This document shows positions 26,275-37,287 of a stretch of 64,000 nt of DNA, one piece after another. The notes below the pieces were generated by a model. That model was not told the origin of the DNA. It was given only the letters and a program-made list of their open reading frames with translations, and did not search any database. The position numbers and the translations under genes are program-made. The stretch comes from Hypnocyclicus thermotrophus (GTDB taxonomy: Bacteria > Fusobacteriota > Fusobacteriia > Fusobacteriales > Fusobacteriaceae), in the NCBI RefSeq assembly GCF_004365575.1, contig NZ_SOBG01000003.1, positions 1-64,000 on the forward strand, given 5' to 3'. How positions within the stretch are numbered: the first letter of the stretch is position 1; each line of letters starts with the position of its first letter.

Positions 26275-28551
26275 ATGAAAAAATTTACATTAATTATTTT
26301 AAATTTATTTATTTTTATTAGTTATACTAGCTTATTTGCACAAAATAATTTTATTATTGTTAAAAAAGAAACTTTTGATGAAAAAATAATTTCTTCAAAA
26401 AATCTTATTAAAAATTATGATTTTGAACAAAATATTGATTCTGATGGAAACTCAACTTTAAGTGAAAATCAATGGAGTCTTACTAGTAATGCAGGAAATA
26501 CTGGTGGAAAAGCTAATATTGAGATCAATAATAAAATTGCTCATATAAATATCAGTGATGGTGGTAAAGAAGTTTATTCTGTACAACTTATTCAAACCCC
26601 TATTTTATTAAAACAATCATATGTTTATAGTATAGAATTTAATGCTAAAGCTGATAAATCTACTTCAATTTTTATTAAAATGGGTAGTAGAGAAAATAGG
26701 AATTGGGCTGATTATACAAATGGAAATGGTCATGGTATTCCTATTGAATTAACTACAAATTTTAAAAGATATATAATTCAATTTACTATGGAAAAACCTA
26801 GTGATAATCAAGCTAGACTTGAATTTCAACTAGGAAAAGAAGGAAATAGAAATATATATCTTAGTGATATAACTTTAAATATAATCGGGAGAAAAAATAT
26901 GAAAATAAAAAATATTCCTCAAAAATTAGTAGAAATCCCTGCAAAAAAAATTCATATAAATCAAATAGGCTATTTACCATATGATAAAAAATTAGTTATT
27001 ATTAATTCTAAAGAAATTATAAACAAATTTAATCTTGTTAATTCAGATAATGCTGAAATAGTTTATAGCAATAAGCTCAAAGAAAAAGGATTTGATAATG
27101 CTACCGGTGATTACATTTTTTATGGTGATTTTTCTGATTATACAAATTCAGGAAATTATTATATTAATATCCCTAACTTTGATAATTCTTTTTCTTTTAA
27201 AATAGATGAAAACATATATCTTGATTTAAAGTTTGCACTAGAAAAAATGTTATATTTTCAAAGAGCTAGTATTACTTTAGATGAAAAATATGCTAATAAA
27301 TGGGCAAGGAAAAAAAGTTATACTGAAAAAGCAAAACTTTTAAATAAAAATATTTATCTTGATGTTTCTGGTGGTTGGTTTGATGCTGGTGATTATGGTA
27401 GATATGTAGTCCCAGCGTCAACTACTATCGGACATTTATTATTAGCATATAAATTTTTCCCTGAGAAATTTACTGATAATACTAATATTCCAGAAAGTAA
27501 TAATGGAATTCCAGATATTTTAGACGAATGTAAATATGCTTTAGAATGGTTATTAAAAATGCAATCTGAAAATGGTGGCGTATACCATAAAGTTACTACT
27601 TCTAATTTTGTGAGTATGATTATGCCTGATAAAAATAATAAAGAATTAATTTTATCTCCTATTTCAGCAACAGCTACTGCAAATTTTGTGGCAGTTACTG
27701 CAATGGCTTCTCGAATATATAATTTTGATAAAAAATTTTCAAATAAATTATTACAAGCATCATTAAAATCTTGGAAATGGTTAGAAAATAATCCTAATGT
27801 CCCTGGATTTAAAAATCCTTCTTCAATTTCAACTGGTGAATATGGTGATAATAATGATTTAGACGAGAGATTTTGGGCCGCTGTAGAATTATATTCAACT
27901 ACAAAACAAGAAAAATATCATATATATATCAAAAATATTATTCAAGATATCCATAATTTAAGTTCTTTTGGATGGGAAGATGTAGGAGGATTTGCTTCTA
28001 CAACTTATTTAATGCTTGATCCAAAATATCAGTCTAATACAATAAAAAACATTATCTCTGATAAATTTATAAATAAAACAAATACCTTAATTAATATTTC
28101 TAAAAATGAAGGTTATAAAATCACATTAAATAAAAACGAATACGCTTGGGGTAGTAATATGAAAGTTATGACTGATGCAATGCTTTTAATTATTACAAAC
28201 ACTTTAATTAAAAATAATTCTAAGTATATAGAAACTGCAAAATTTAATTTAGACTATCTCTTAGGACTAAATAGTTTAGATAAATCTTTTATAACTGGTT
28301 TTGGAAGTAGACCTGTAATAAACCCCCATCATAGACCTTCTATTGCTGATGAAATTCCTGAACCTATTCCAGGAATGGTTTCTGGTGGTCCAAATAGTCG
28401 ATTTCAAGACGATACTATAAAAAATAATTTATCAAAAGATACTCCTTTTGCAAAATGTTATGTTGATTTAGAAGGAAGTTATTCTACTAATGAAATTACT
28501 ACTTATTGGAATTCTCCTGCAATATTTGTTGTAAATTATTTTATAAAATAA
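26275..28551 (+). CDS. Secreted GH9 endoglucanase with N-terminal carbohydrate-binding and Ig-like domains
   Basis: 758 aa. Signal peptide to about residue 22 (SLFAQ). Residues about 40-205 look like a CBM4/9-type beta-sandwich (NLIKNYDFEQN, RLEFQLG). About 220-315 is the Ig-like CelD_N domain (IHINQIGYLP), and 320-758 is the GH9 (alpha/alpha)6 barrel. The catalytic base pair lies in SGGWFDAGDYGRY, HHRPS forms the subsite, and the general acid Glu lies in STNEITTYWNSP. It cleaves internal beta-1,4 linkages in cellulose, lichenan or similar glucans, feeding the phosphorylase. There is no dockerin or C-terminal sorting signal, so it is likely periplasmic or secreted. Confidence 0.92.
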   Translation: MKKFTLIILNLFIFISYTSLFAQNNFIIVKKETFDEKIISSKNLIKNYDFEQNIDSDGNSTLSENQWSLTSNAGNTGGKANIEINNKIAHINISDGGKEVYSVQLIQTPILLKQSYVYSIEFNAKADKSTSIFIKMGSRENRNWADYTNGNGHGIPIELTTNFKRYIIQFTMEKPSDNQARLEFQLGKEGNRNIYLSDITLNIIGRKNMKIKNIPQKLVEIPAKKIHINQIGYLPYDKKLVIINSKEIINKFNLVNSDNAEIVYSNKLKEKGFDNATGDYIFYGDFSDYTNSGNYYINIPNFDNSFSFKIDENIYLDLKFALEKMLYFQRASITLDEKYANKWARKKSYTEKAKLLNKNIYLDVSGGWFDAGDYGRYVVPASTTIGHLLLAYKFFPEKFTDNTNIPESNNGIPDILDECKYALEWLLKMQSENGGVYHKVTTSNFVSMIMPDKNNKELILSPISATATANFVAVTAMASRIYNFDKKFSNKLLQASLKSWKWLENNPNVPGFKNPSSISTGEYGDNNDLDERFWAAVELYSTTKQEKYHIYIKNIIQDIHNLSSFGWEDVGGFASTTYLMLDPKYQSNTIKNIISDKFINKTNTLINISKNEGYKITLNKNEYAWGSNMKVMTDAMLLIITNTLIKNNSKYIETAKFNLDYLLGLNSLDKSFITGFGSRPVINPHHRPSIADEIPEPIPGMVSGGPNSRFQDDTIKNNLSKDTPFAKCYVDLEGSYSTNEITTYWNSPAIFVVNYFIK

Positions 28552-28580
28552 AAAATCTTGGGAATATTCCCAAGATTTTT
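28551..28580. terminator. Shared terminator between convergent GH9 and glyS genes
   Basis: A perfect palindrome, AAAAATCTTGGGAAT and its complement with no spare loop. The palindrome includes the last base of the GH9 stop codon and the first base of the glyS stop. It has T runs in both directions. Confidence 0.85.
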
Positions 28581-30646
28581 TATTCAATATATTTTAAGTC
28601 TGCTACTTTTGAAAATTCATTATAAATAGATTTTAAAAGTGCTAATCTATTATTTTTAATATTTTCATCCTTCTCCATAACCATTACATTATTAAAAAAC
28701 TCATTTATTATTCCTTTTGAATTTAAAATTATATCAAAATAATTATTATAATCAGTGCTTTCTAAATTTTCTTTCACATCTATTTTTATTTTTTCAGTAT
28801 AATTATATAATTCTTTTTCTTTTTCTTCGATTAATAATTCTTCTTTAACCTCTGTATTTTGATAATTCTTAGCAATATTTTCTATTCTTTTTACTAAATT
28901 AATTATATCATCAAAATTATCATTTTTTGAAATAGTTACTAATGCTTTTAACTTAGATTCAATTTCAATTATATTTTTAAAATCAACTTCAACTATTGCA
29001 TTTACAAAATCTTTTGAATATTTTAAATCTGTAAATACATTTATTATTCTTTGTTTTATAAATTCTTTTACTTTTATAAGCACTTCTTCTCTAGTTGATT
29101 TTAATATATTTTTCTTTTCATATATATCTAATGATTTATTAACTAAATCTAATAAATTAATATTTAATTTAGAATTTAATATTACATTTATTATTCCCAA
29201 TGTAGCTCTTCTAAGTGCATAAGGATCTTTTGACCCTGTAGGTATTAGTCCTACTCCAAAACATCCTACTAAAGTATCTATTTTATCTACTATACCAGTC
29301 AATGCACCTTCTAATGTTGTAGGTAATTTATCCCCTTGATATCTCGGATAATAATGTTCTTCTATTCCTAAAGCTACTTCTTTATCTTCACCAGCTTTTT
29401 CTGCGTAAACTTTTCCCATAAATCCTTGAAGTTTTGTATATTCTTTTTCTCCTATCATATTAGATACTAAATCAGCTTTTGATAAATGAACTGTTCTTAG
29501 TATATTTTCTTCAATTTCTTTTATATCTAACTTTTCTAGTAAATATTTAGCAAGTTCTTTATTTCTTTCTACTTTTTCATAAATAGTACCTAAATCTTTT
29601 TGATAAACAACATTTTTTAAATCTTCTACAAAAGAATCTAGAGTTCTTTTTAAATCTTCATTAAAGAAAAATCTAGCATCAGAAAGTCTTGCTCCTATTA
29701 CTTTTTCATTTCCTTTTTTTACATTTTCAGAATCTTCTATACCATTTCTTATTACAACAAATTTAGGAAGTAATTTCCCATTTTCATCTAAAATAGGAAA
29801 ATATCTTTGATGTACTTGCATTGTAATTATTAAAACTTCTTGTGGTACTTCTAAAAATTCACTATTGAATCTACCTACTATTGGATATGGATATTCTACT
29901 AGATTTGTTACTTCATCTAATAGTTCTTCATCTAATAATACTTTTTCTCCTATTTTTGTACATTTTGATTTTATTGATTCTACTATTTTATTTTTTCTTT
30001 CTTCAATATCAATTATCACATTATTTTCTTTTATTTTTTTAAAATAATCTTCTATTGATTCTACTTTAAATTCACTTCCAAAAAATCTATGTCCAAATGA
30101 CTTTAATTCTGTTTTTATTCCTTCTATTTCAAAATTTATAAGTTCATCATTCATCATTGCTAATATCCATCTAATAGGTCTTGCAAATCTTAATTTTTTT
30201 GTTCCCCATTTCATAGATTTTTTAAAATTAATATTTAAAATACATTCTTTTAATATATTTGGAATTAATTCTTTAGTCTCTACTCCAGCAATATGTTTTT
30301 TTACTCCTATGTATTCACCTTTCTCTGTATCAATTATTTCAAGATCTTTTACATCTATTCCTTGAGATTTTACAAATCCAAGACAAGCTTTTGTAGGCTC
30401 TCCTGCATCATCAAATGCTACTTTTTTAGAAGGCCCTATATTAGTTTCTGTAAAATCATCTTGTTTTAACGATACTTCATTTATATTTAATATAAGTCTT
30501 CTTGGTGTACCATACGTTTTTAAATTACTATACTTTATTCTTTTATCTTTGAATTCTTTTTTTATATAATTTTCTATATTTTTTAATGTATCCTTTAGAA
30601 ATCTTGCTGGAATTTCTTCCATTCCTATCTCTAATAATATTTCCAC
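28580..30646 (-). CDS. glyS: Glycyl-tRNA synthetase beta subunit
   Basis: 688 aa, the usual length of the bacterial alpha2beta2 GlyRS beta chain. It starts EILLEIGMEEIPARFLKDTL and has TYGTPRRLIL, MKWGTKKLRFARPIRWI and the HD-like region VHLSKADLVSNMIGEKEYTKLQG, plus EHYYPRYQGDKLPTT. The C-terminal anticodon-binding DALR-like domain is present. GTG start after GGAGG. 17 bases follow glyQ, with which it forms the holoenzyme. Confidence 0.96.
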   Translation of the reverse strand: MEILLEIGMEEIPARFLKDTLKNIENYIKKEFKDKRIKYSNLKTYGTPRRLILNINEVSLKQDDFTETNIGPSKKVAFDDAGEPTKACLGFVKSQGIDVKDLEIIDTEKGEYIGVKKHIAGVETKELIPNILKECILNINFKKSMKWGTKKLRFARPIRWILAMMNDELINFEIEGIKTELKSFGHRFFGSEFKVESIEDYFKKIKENNVIIDIEERKNKIVESIKSKCTKIGEKVLLDEELLDEVTNLVEYPYPIVGRFNSEFLEVPQEVLIITMQVHQRYFPILDENGKLLPKFVVIRNGIEDSENVKKGNEKVIGARLSDARFFFNEDLKRTLDSFVEDLKNVVYQKDLGTIYEKVERNKELAKYLLEKLDIKEIEENILRTVHLSKADLVSNMIGEKEYTKLQGFMGKVYAEKAGEDKEVALGIEEHYYPRYQGDKLPTTLEGALTGIVDKIDTLVGCFGVGLIPTGSKDPYALRRATLGIINVILNSKLNINLLDLVNKSLDIYEKKNILKSTREEVLIKVKEFIKQRIINVFTDLKYSKDFVNAIVEVDFKNIIEIESKLKALVTISKNDNFDDIINLVKRIENIAKNYQNTEVKEELLIEEKEKELYNYTEKIKIDVKENLESTDYNNYFDIILNSKGIINEFFNNVMVMEKDENIKNNRLALLKSIYNEFSKVADLKYIE

Positions 30647-30663
30647 TTAATATACCTCCAAAC

Positions 30664-31533
30664 CTATTTTTTTAATAATGGGTATCCTAACTCTTCTCTA
30701 TTTTTTACAAATATTTCAGCACATTTTTTGGCTAAATCTCTTACTCTTAAAATATATGATTGTCTTTCTGTTACCGATATTGCTCCTCTAGAATCAAGTA
30801 CATTAAATATATGAGAACATTTTAATACATAATCATATGCTGGATATACAAGTCCATGTTCTAATGCTCTTAAAGCTTCTTTTTCATACATATCATACCA
30901 TTTAAAATGTGATTCTAAATCTGCTATTTCAAAACTATATTTTGAAAATTCATATTCACTTTGAAATCTCATATCACCATATTTAACACCTTCTGTCCAA
31001 TCAAGATCATATACATTATCTTTTCCTTGAATATATAATGCTAATCTTTCTAATCCATATGTTATTTCTACAGGTATAATATCTAATTCTAATCCACCTA
31101 CTTGTTGGAAATATGTAAATTGAGTGATTTCCATACCATCAAGCCATACTTCCCAACCAAGCCCCCATGCTCCAAGAGTTGGCGATTCCCAGTCATCTTC
31201 AACAAATCTTATATCGTGATTTTTTATATCTATTCCAAGTGCTTCTAAACTTTTTAAATATAACTCTTGTATATTATCTGGTGAAGGTTTCATTATTAGT
31301 TGAAATTGATGATGTTGATATACTCTATTTGGATTCTCTCCATATCTTCCATCTTTTGGCCTTCTAGAAGGTTCTACATAAGCTATATTCCAAGGCTCAG
31401 GTCCTAAACTCATTAAAAATGTATTTGGATTAAATGTTCCTGCACCTGTTTCTATATCATAAGGATTACTTATTGCACATCCTTGTGAATTCCAGTACTT
31501 TTGTAATGCTAATATCATTTCTTGAAAAGTCAT
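30664..31533 (-). CDS. glyQ: Glycyl-tRNA synthetase alpha subunit
   Basis: 289 aa, catalytic alpha chain of class II GlyRS. It has [48 protein letters not shown] (motif 2 region), YQHHQFQ and [19 protein letters not shown]. Its ATG overlaps the lspA stop as ATGA, so the two are translationally coupled. Confidence 0.97.
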   Translation of the reverse strand: MTFQEMILALQKYWNSQGCAISNPYDIETGAGTFNPNTFLMSLGPEPWNIAYVEPSRRPKDGRYGENPNRVYQHHQFQLIMKPSPDNIQELYLKSLEALGIDIKNHDIRFVEDDWESPTLGAWGLGWEVWLDGMEITQFTYFQQVGGLELDIIPVEITYGLERLALYIQGKDNVYDLDWTEGVKYGDMRFQSEYEFSKYSFEIADLESHFKWYDMYEKEALRALEHGLVYPAYDYVLKCSHIFNVLDSRGAISVTERQSYILRVRDLAKKCAEIFVKNREELGYPLLKK

Positions 31534-31997
31534 TTACTTTCCTCCTGTCTTTTCTTTTTTTCCTCTAAAATATATTCTATTACCATTAATATCACTCCGA
31601 TATTTATATATACATCAGCAAAATTAAAAATATATTCCCATATACCCCTAAAATCTATAAAATCAACAACATATTGTCTCATTAATCTATCTAATATATT
31701 TCCTAATGCACCACTAAAAATAAATAAATATGAATATAATGATAATTTTGATAATTTTTCTCTATTTTTAAAAATATAATAAAAAATAAAAATAGCAGCA
31801 AACAGACTAATAATAGTCACTATATTTAATCTTCCTTGAAACATTCCAAAAGCTATTCCTCTATTTTGTACATATGTAATATGAAAAAAGTCTTTTATTA
31901 TTGGTATAGATTGAGAAACATCTAAATTTTTAGCTACTATATATTTTGATATTTGATCAACAATTAATAAAATTAGTACTAAAACTATTGAGTACAT
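31530..31997 (-). CDS. lspA: Lipoprotein signal peptidase
   Basis: 155-aa inner-membrane aspartyl peptidase with four membrane helices. It has [45 protein letters not shown] (first catalytic Asp) and [11 protein letters not shown] (second Asp). It matures lipoproteins such as those encoded at 5331-10128, 14941 and 61894-63696. Located between ileS and glyQ in a minus-strand run. Confidence 0.95.
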   Translation of the reverse strand: MYSIVLVLILLIVDQISKYIVAKNLDVSQSIPIIKDFFHITYVQNRGIAFGMFQGRLNIVTIISLFAAIFIFYYIFKNREKLSKLSLYSYLFIFSGALGNILDRLMRQYVVDFIDFRGIWEYIFNFADVYINIGVILMVIEYILEEKKKRQEESK

Positions 31998-32026
31998 ATT
32001 TTAACTCCTTAATTATAATTTAGGAT

Positions 32027-32051
32027 TGGCAGAGTAATACATACTCTGCCA
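32027..32051 (-). terminator. Hairpin after ileS
   Basis: TGGCAGAGTA and TACTCTGCCA form a perfect 10-bp stem (loop 5) between ileS and lspA. There is no T run on the minus strand, so it probably reduces rather than ends transcription into lspA-glyQ-glyS. Confidence 0.5.
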
Positions 32052-32058
32052 TTATTAC

Positions 32059-34851
32059 TTATTTTGTTAATACTTCTGTACATCTTGGACAAATATTTGG
32101 ATGTTCTTTATGTGTTCCTAATTCTGTAGAGAATTTCCAACATCTTTCACATTTTTCACCATCAGCATGTTTTATATTTATAAATAATCCTTCTATTTCT
32201 GAATTTTCATTTTTATCTATAATATCTTCTAATGTAACTTTTGATACTATAAATATTTCTTCTAACATTGGATATACTTTTTCTAAGAACTCTTTATATT
32301 CAGGACTATTACTAAATAACATAACATGTGCATTTAATGAATGTCCTATTACTTTATCTTGTCTTGCTTTTTCTAATTCTTTATTTACTTCTTGTCTTAA
32401 TTTTATTATTTTATCCCATTTTTCTTCTAATTCATTATTAATATAATTTTCATTTAATTCAAACCAACTAGATAAAATTACAGATTCTGTATCTTTTACA
32501 TTTTCAGGAATATTTCTCCAAATTTCTTCAGCAGTAAATGAAAGAACTGGTGATATCATTTTTACAAGTGCCATTAATATTTCATACATTACAGTTTGAG
32601 CTGCTTTTCTAGATATTGAATCTATTTTCTCAGTATATAATCTATCTTTTATTATATCTAAGTAAAATGCTGACATATCTATTCCTGCAAAATAATGAAT
32701 TTCGTGAAATAAATTATAAAATTCAAATTTATCATAATTTTCAGTAACATTTTTCTTAAGAACTTCTAATTTGTGAAGCGCCCATTTATCTATTTCTAAT
32801 AAATCATCATAGTTAACTCTATCTTTTACTGGATCAAAATCAGCAATGTTTCCTAATATGTATCTAGCTGTATTTCTTATTCTTCTATACGATTCTGTTA
32901 TTTGTTTTAAAATATTTTTAGATATTTTTACATCTTCTCTGTAATCAACTGATGCACACCAAAGTCTAAGTATATCCGCACCATATTCTTTTATTACTTC
33001 TTCAGGTAAAATTACGTTTCCTAATGATTTAGACATTTTTTTACCTTGTCCATCATTTACAAATCCATGAGTAAGAAGTTTTTTATATGGAGCATCTTTT
33101 GTACTTCCTATTGAAGTAAGAAGTGATGTTTGGAACCAACCTCTATGTTGGTCACTTCCTTCCAAGTATAAATCTGCTGGTCTTGATAACCCTTCTCTAG
33201 TTTCAAGTACTCCTCTATGAGATACTCCAGAATCAAACCATACATCCATTATATTTGTTTCTTTTCTTAAATCTACATCTTTTAAATTATATTTTTTTAT
33301 TAACTCTTCTCCAATTAATTCCTTTGCACTATATTTTACCCATGCTTCACTACCTTGTTTCTTTACAAGTTCTATCACTCTATCTACTATTTCTTCTATA
33401 AATATTTCTTCTCCAGTTTGATTATTATAAAACATTGGTATAGGTACTCCCCATACTCTTTGTCTAGAGATACACCAGTCAGGTCTATTTTCTATCATAG
33501 ATGTTATTCTATTTCTTCCCCAACCTGGTACAAATTCTACATTTTCTAATGCTTTTAAAGCATTTTCTCTAATATCAGATCCTTCTACTTTTACAAACCA
33601 TTGTTCAGTAGCTCTAAATATTACTGGTTTTTTACTTCTCCAGTCATGAGGATATGAATGTTTTATTTCATTTGTATGTAATAAATGTTCACTTTCAGTT
33701 AGCATCTCTATAATTACTTTATTAGCTTTTTTATAAAATAATCCTGCTAATTTTTCACCAGCTTCAGCTGTTAAATGTCCATTATTATCAACAGGACAAA
33801 TAACTTCTATTCCATATCTAGTACCAACAACATAGTCATCTTGTCCGTGTCCAGGTGCAGTATGTACACAACCAGTTCCCGCCTCTAATGTTACATGATC
33901 ACCTAATATTATCATACCAGTTCTATCTAAAAATGGATGTGTATACGTCAATTTTTCTAACTCTATTCCTTTAAATGTTTTTATTAACTCTACATTTTCT
34001 AATTTCATTTCAGAAAATGCTCTATCCGCAAGTCCTGTAGCTAATATAATATTTCCCTTTTCAGTTTTATACACTCCATAATCAAATTCTGCATTCAAGC
34101 ATATAGCCATATTTGCAGGTAATGTCCATGGCGTAGTTGTCCATATTACTACTGCCGCTTCTTCTACTCCTATTTTATCTAAGAAATCTTTATTCACTTG
34201 CATTTTTACATATACAGTTGGAGATACAACATCTTTATATTCTATCTCTGCTTCTGCCAAAGCTGTTTGAGTAGTTGGTGACCAATATATTGGTTTTAAT
34301 CCTTTAAAAATATATCCATTTTTATATAATTCCTTAAACACTTCAAGTTGTTTTGCTTCATATTCAGGATTTAATGTAAGATATGGATTTTCCCATTCTC
34401 CAAGTATTCCAAGTCTTACAAAGCTTTCTTTTTGAGTTTTAACCCATTTTTTAGCATACTTTGTACATTCTCTTCTTATTTGAAGCGGTGACATATCTTT
34501 AGCTTTTTCCCCTAGCTCTTCTGTTACTTTTAATTCAATTGGAAGCCCATGAGTATCCCATCCAGGAATATAAGGAGCATAATATCCTCTTGCTCTTTTA
34601 TATTTTAAAATTATATCTTTTAATACTTTATTTAACGCATGACCTATATGTATATTTCCATTTGCATATGGTGGTCCATCATGAAGTATAAAAGTTTTAT
34701 CTTTTTCTTCTAACGATTTATCATAAATTTTATTTTCATTCCAATATTTTATATATTCTGGTTCTTTATTTGGTAAATTTGCTTTCATTTTAAATTTTGT
34801 TTTAGGCAAATTTAACGTACTACCATAATCAAAAATTTCTTTTTCTTGCAT
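32059..34851 (-). CDS. ileS: Isoleucyl-tRNA synthetase
   Basis: 930-aa class I enzyme. [16 protein letters not shown] carries the HIGH signature (about residues 56-71), the editing domain lies at about 190-390 ([13 protein letters not shown]), and KMSKSLGN is at about 597. The C-terminal zinc finger is CERCWKF...CPRC. Its ATG follows the stop of the upstream sensor-kinase gene with no gap, so translation is probably coupled. Confidence 0.97.
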   Translation of the reverse strand: MQEKEIFDYGSTLNLPKTKFKMKANLPNKEPEYIKYWNENKIYDKSLEEKDKTFILHDGPPYANGNIHIGHALNKVLKDIILKYKRARGYYAPYIPGWDTHGLPIELKVTEELGEKAKDMSPLQIRRECTKYAKKWVKTQKESFVRLGILGEWENPYLTLNPEYEAKQLEVFKELYKNGYIFKGLKPIYWSPTTQTALAEAEIEYKDVVSPTVYVKMQVNKDFLDKIGVEEAAVVIWTTTPWTLPANMAICLNAEFDYGVYKTEKGNIILATGLADRAFSEMKLENVELIKTFKGIELEKLTYTHPFLDRTGMIILGDHVTLEAGTGCVHTAPGHGQDDYVVGTRYGIEVICPVDNNGHLTAEAGEKLAGLFYKKANKVIIEMLTESEHLLHTNEIKHSYPHDWRSKKPVIFRATEQWFVKVEGSDIRENALKALENVEFVPGWGRNRITSMIENRPDWCISRQRVWGVPIPMFYNNQTGEEIFIEEIVDRVIELVKKQGSEAWVKYSAKELIGEELIKKYNLKDVDLRKETNIMDVWFDSGVSHRGVLETREGLSRPADLYLEGSDQHRGWFQTSLLTSIGSTKDAPYKKLLTHGFVNDGQGKKMSKSLGNVILPEEVIKEYGADILRLWCASVDYREDVKISKNILKQITESYRRIRNTARYILGNIADFDPVKDRVNYDDLLEIDKWALHKLEVLKKNVTENYDKFEFYNLFHEIHYFAGIDMSAFYLDIIKDRLYTEKIDSISRKAAQTVMYEILMALVKMISPVLSFTAEEIWRNIPENVKDTESVILSSWFELNENYINNELEEKWDKIIKLRQEVNKELEKARQDKVIGHSLNAHVMLFSNSPEYKEFLEKVYPMLEEIFIVSKVTLEDIIDKNENSEIEGLFINIKHADGEKCERCWKFSTELGTHKEHPNICPRCTEVLTK

Positions 34852-37284
34852 CTATTTCTCCTCCTCATATATATTAAAAATTATTTTTATATCTGTTCCT
34901 TCTTTATATAATGATTTTATTTTTATATCTGCATTATGTTCATCAAGTATTTTTTTAGCTATAGTTAAACCTAATCCAGATGAACTTTTATTTATACTTA
35001 CAAATGGTTCGAAAATAGATTTTATATCTTCTTTTTTTATTCCTATTCCATTATCTATTATTCTTATCTCTACCATCTTTGCTATATTTCTAGTAATAAT
35101 GTTTATTCTTCCATCATTGTCTCCTATAGCTTCTATACTATTTCTAAAAATATTAAAAAATACTTTTTCTAATTTATATCTATTTGCAAATATAAACCCT
35201 TTATGATTTATTAATTTTGAAATAAATATATTTTTATTTTTTACAATATGATTTAATTGTTCTAATACGTTATTTATGACTAGATTAATATCTATTTTTT
35301 CTTTTAAATAAAGTTTATCTTCAGAATAATCATATAGTATTGAACTTATTGTAGCTATTTGAGTAATTCTTTCTTCTAATTTATTTAAATCTTCTTCATT
35401 TATTTTTTCTTTATCTCTAAAATGCTTAATTAAAATATCGCTACTTTCTTTTAATGGTTCTTGTATCTCTAATAAAATTTTTCTACTTAACCTATCTATA
35501 GTTAATTTTTTTTCTTGTTGAATTTTATTTTTTTCTAAATCCTTATTATCTAAAAAAATAGATAAATTTATTTTTAATAAATTTATTAATTCATAATCAT
35601 CTTTTTCAATTATTCTATTTGTACTACTATTATCTAATAAAATACATCCATAAACTTTTTCATTGTTTCTAATAGGTAAAATAATAAAATTATTGATCCC
35701 TAATCCTATTAATAATTCATTTCCAAAATTAAAATTAAAACCTCTCTCATTATAATAAATTATTTTATTACTTTCAATAGATTCTTTTAATATTGTATCT
35801 TCTTCATATTTTATAGATATCAATTTTATTATTTTGTCTAAAGATTCTGTTTGTAGTTTTAAACCACTTGAATATTTATAAAGTTCATTTGACTCATCTA
35901 TTATCTTAATATTCGTTGACGAAAGTTTTCCAATCAATGAATCTTTTTCCTCACTATATTCAAAATATATTCCTCTAGCAAAATTAAGTCCTATTTCAGA
36001 AGTTGCAGCAGATAAAATATAATATATAGCTTTATCAATATCCACTTCTAATCTAATATTAATTAGTAGTTTTTCTAAAATATTTAATTTCATTAAATGC
36101 TCTTTTAATTTTTCATTTTGAATTTCTAAATCTTTTTGATTTAGTTTAATTGTTTTTATCATTTTTTTTAATGAAACTATTAAAGATCTTATTTCACCAA
36201 TTCCTTTAACTTTAAATTTAACATCAAGATTTCCGTTAGAAATTTCATCACTTATTTCTGATAATTGTATAAGTGGTGTAAAAAGTTTGTAATATAAATA
36301 ACCAAATATTGTAGAAGCAAGTAATAATACTATCACTAATGTTAAAAATGCTACCAAGTAATAACTCCACTTTAGTTTTATTATATCCATTCTAGTAAGA
36401 GCTATTCCTACTAATAAAGGCGTTGAATTCCCTAATTCTAAATTACATATTGCTAAATTATAATATTTTTCTGCTATTTTTTTTTTCCTTAAAATACAAG
36501 TGTTTTTAATCAACTCTTTTTGATCTATATCATCTATAATATCAAATTTTTCTTTACCTAATTCACCTATTAAATATTTTGTACCATTTATTAGAAATAA
36601 TTTAAGATCTTCAACTAATCCACTGTATTTTTTTAAATAACTTATAAATTCGCTATCTAATATTGTTGTAACAACTAAATATCTATCTATATCATATTTA
36701 TATATCACTCTTAATAACTTATCGTTTAATGTTTCTTCAATAAAATAACCTGAAATATTTATTTTTTCTAACTCTTTTTTTATTTTTTTTGAAAATTCTA
36801 AGCTATATTTTACACTACTATTTCCTAATGATTCTGCAATAATTTCACCATTTTTTTTAACAAAACTAATTGCATCATTAAAATAATAATCAGATTCATT
36901 TTTCTCTATTAACTCTTTATGAAAATCCTTTATTAATGCATCAGTATATGTCCTAAGCAATTGTTTATTAGTAAAATACTGATAATATTGTGCTGCTGGA
37001 GTATTCAAAAAAATAGCCATAGTTTTATCTATTTTTTCAACTCTTTCTTTTAATTCATTTGAGATAACTATTTTATATAAACTATTCTTTCTTTCATTAA
37101 CAAGCATATTATATGATATTTTTATATTACTTGCACTTATTTTCAATGCTTCTGGAACTTGATTATTAATATCATTAAAAATATAAAAACCAAGCACAAA
37201 AAGCATTATAATCGTAGTAAGAAAAATAGCAATATCGTTATAATATATAGCTTTTAACAAAAGAGAATCTGATTTTATTTTCAT
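34852..37284 (-). CDS. HAMP-GAF sensor kinase-like protein lacking the phospho-accepting His
   Basis: 810-aa inner-membrane protein. Helix about 13-33, a large extracytoplasmic sensor region (about 34-305), a second helix (about 306-330), HAMP (about 332-385), a GAF-like domain (about 400-590) and a C-terminal ATPase domain. The ATP-binding boxes are intact: N box FNIFRNSIEAIGD, G1 IDNGIGI, F FEPF, G2 GLGLTIAKKIL. The region that should read HExxNPL reads LSRKILLEIQEPLKE, with Leu where the phospho-accepting His belongs. It may transfer phosphate to another protein or act without transfer. No response regulator is nearby. It abuts ileS. Confidence 0.8.
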   Translation of the reverse strand: MKIKSDSLLLKAIYYNDIAIFLTTIIMLFVLGFYIFNDINNQVPEALKISASNIKISYNMLVNERKNSLYKIVISNELKERVEKIDKTMAIFLNTPAAQYYQYFTNKQLLRTYTDALIKDFHKELIEKNESDYYFNDAISFVKKNGEIIAESLGNSSVKYSLEFSKKIKKELEKINISGYFIEETLNDKLLRVIYKYDIDRYLVVTTILDSEFISYLKKYSGLVEDLKLFLINGTKYLIGELGKEKFDIIDDIDQKELIKNTCILRKKKIAEKYYNLAICNLELGNSTPLLVGIALTRMDIIKLKWSYYLVAFLTLVIVLLLASTIFGYLYYKLFTPLIQLSEISDEISNGNLDVKFKVKGIGEIRSLIVSLKKMIKTIKLNQKDLEIQNEKLKEHLMKLNILEKLLINIRLEVDIDKAIYYILSAATSEIGLNFARGIYFEYSEEKDSLIGKLSSTNIKIIDESNELYKYSSGLKLQTESLDKIIKLISIKYEEDTILKESIESNKIIYYNERGFNFNFGNELLIGLGINNFIILPIRNNEKVYGCILLDNSSTNRIIEKDDYELINLLKINLSIFLDNKDLEKNKIQQEKKLTIDRLSRKILLEIQEPLKESSDILIKHFRDKEKINEEDLNKLEERITQIATISSILYDYSEDKLYLKEKIDINLVINNVLEQLNHIVKNKNIFISKLINHKGFIFANRYKLEKVFFNIFRNSIEAIGDNDGRINIITRNIAKMVEIRIIDNGIGIKKEDIKSIFEPFVSINKSSSGLGLTIAKKILDEHNADIKIKSLYKEGTDIKIIFNIYEEEK

Positions 37285-37287
37285 TTA

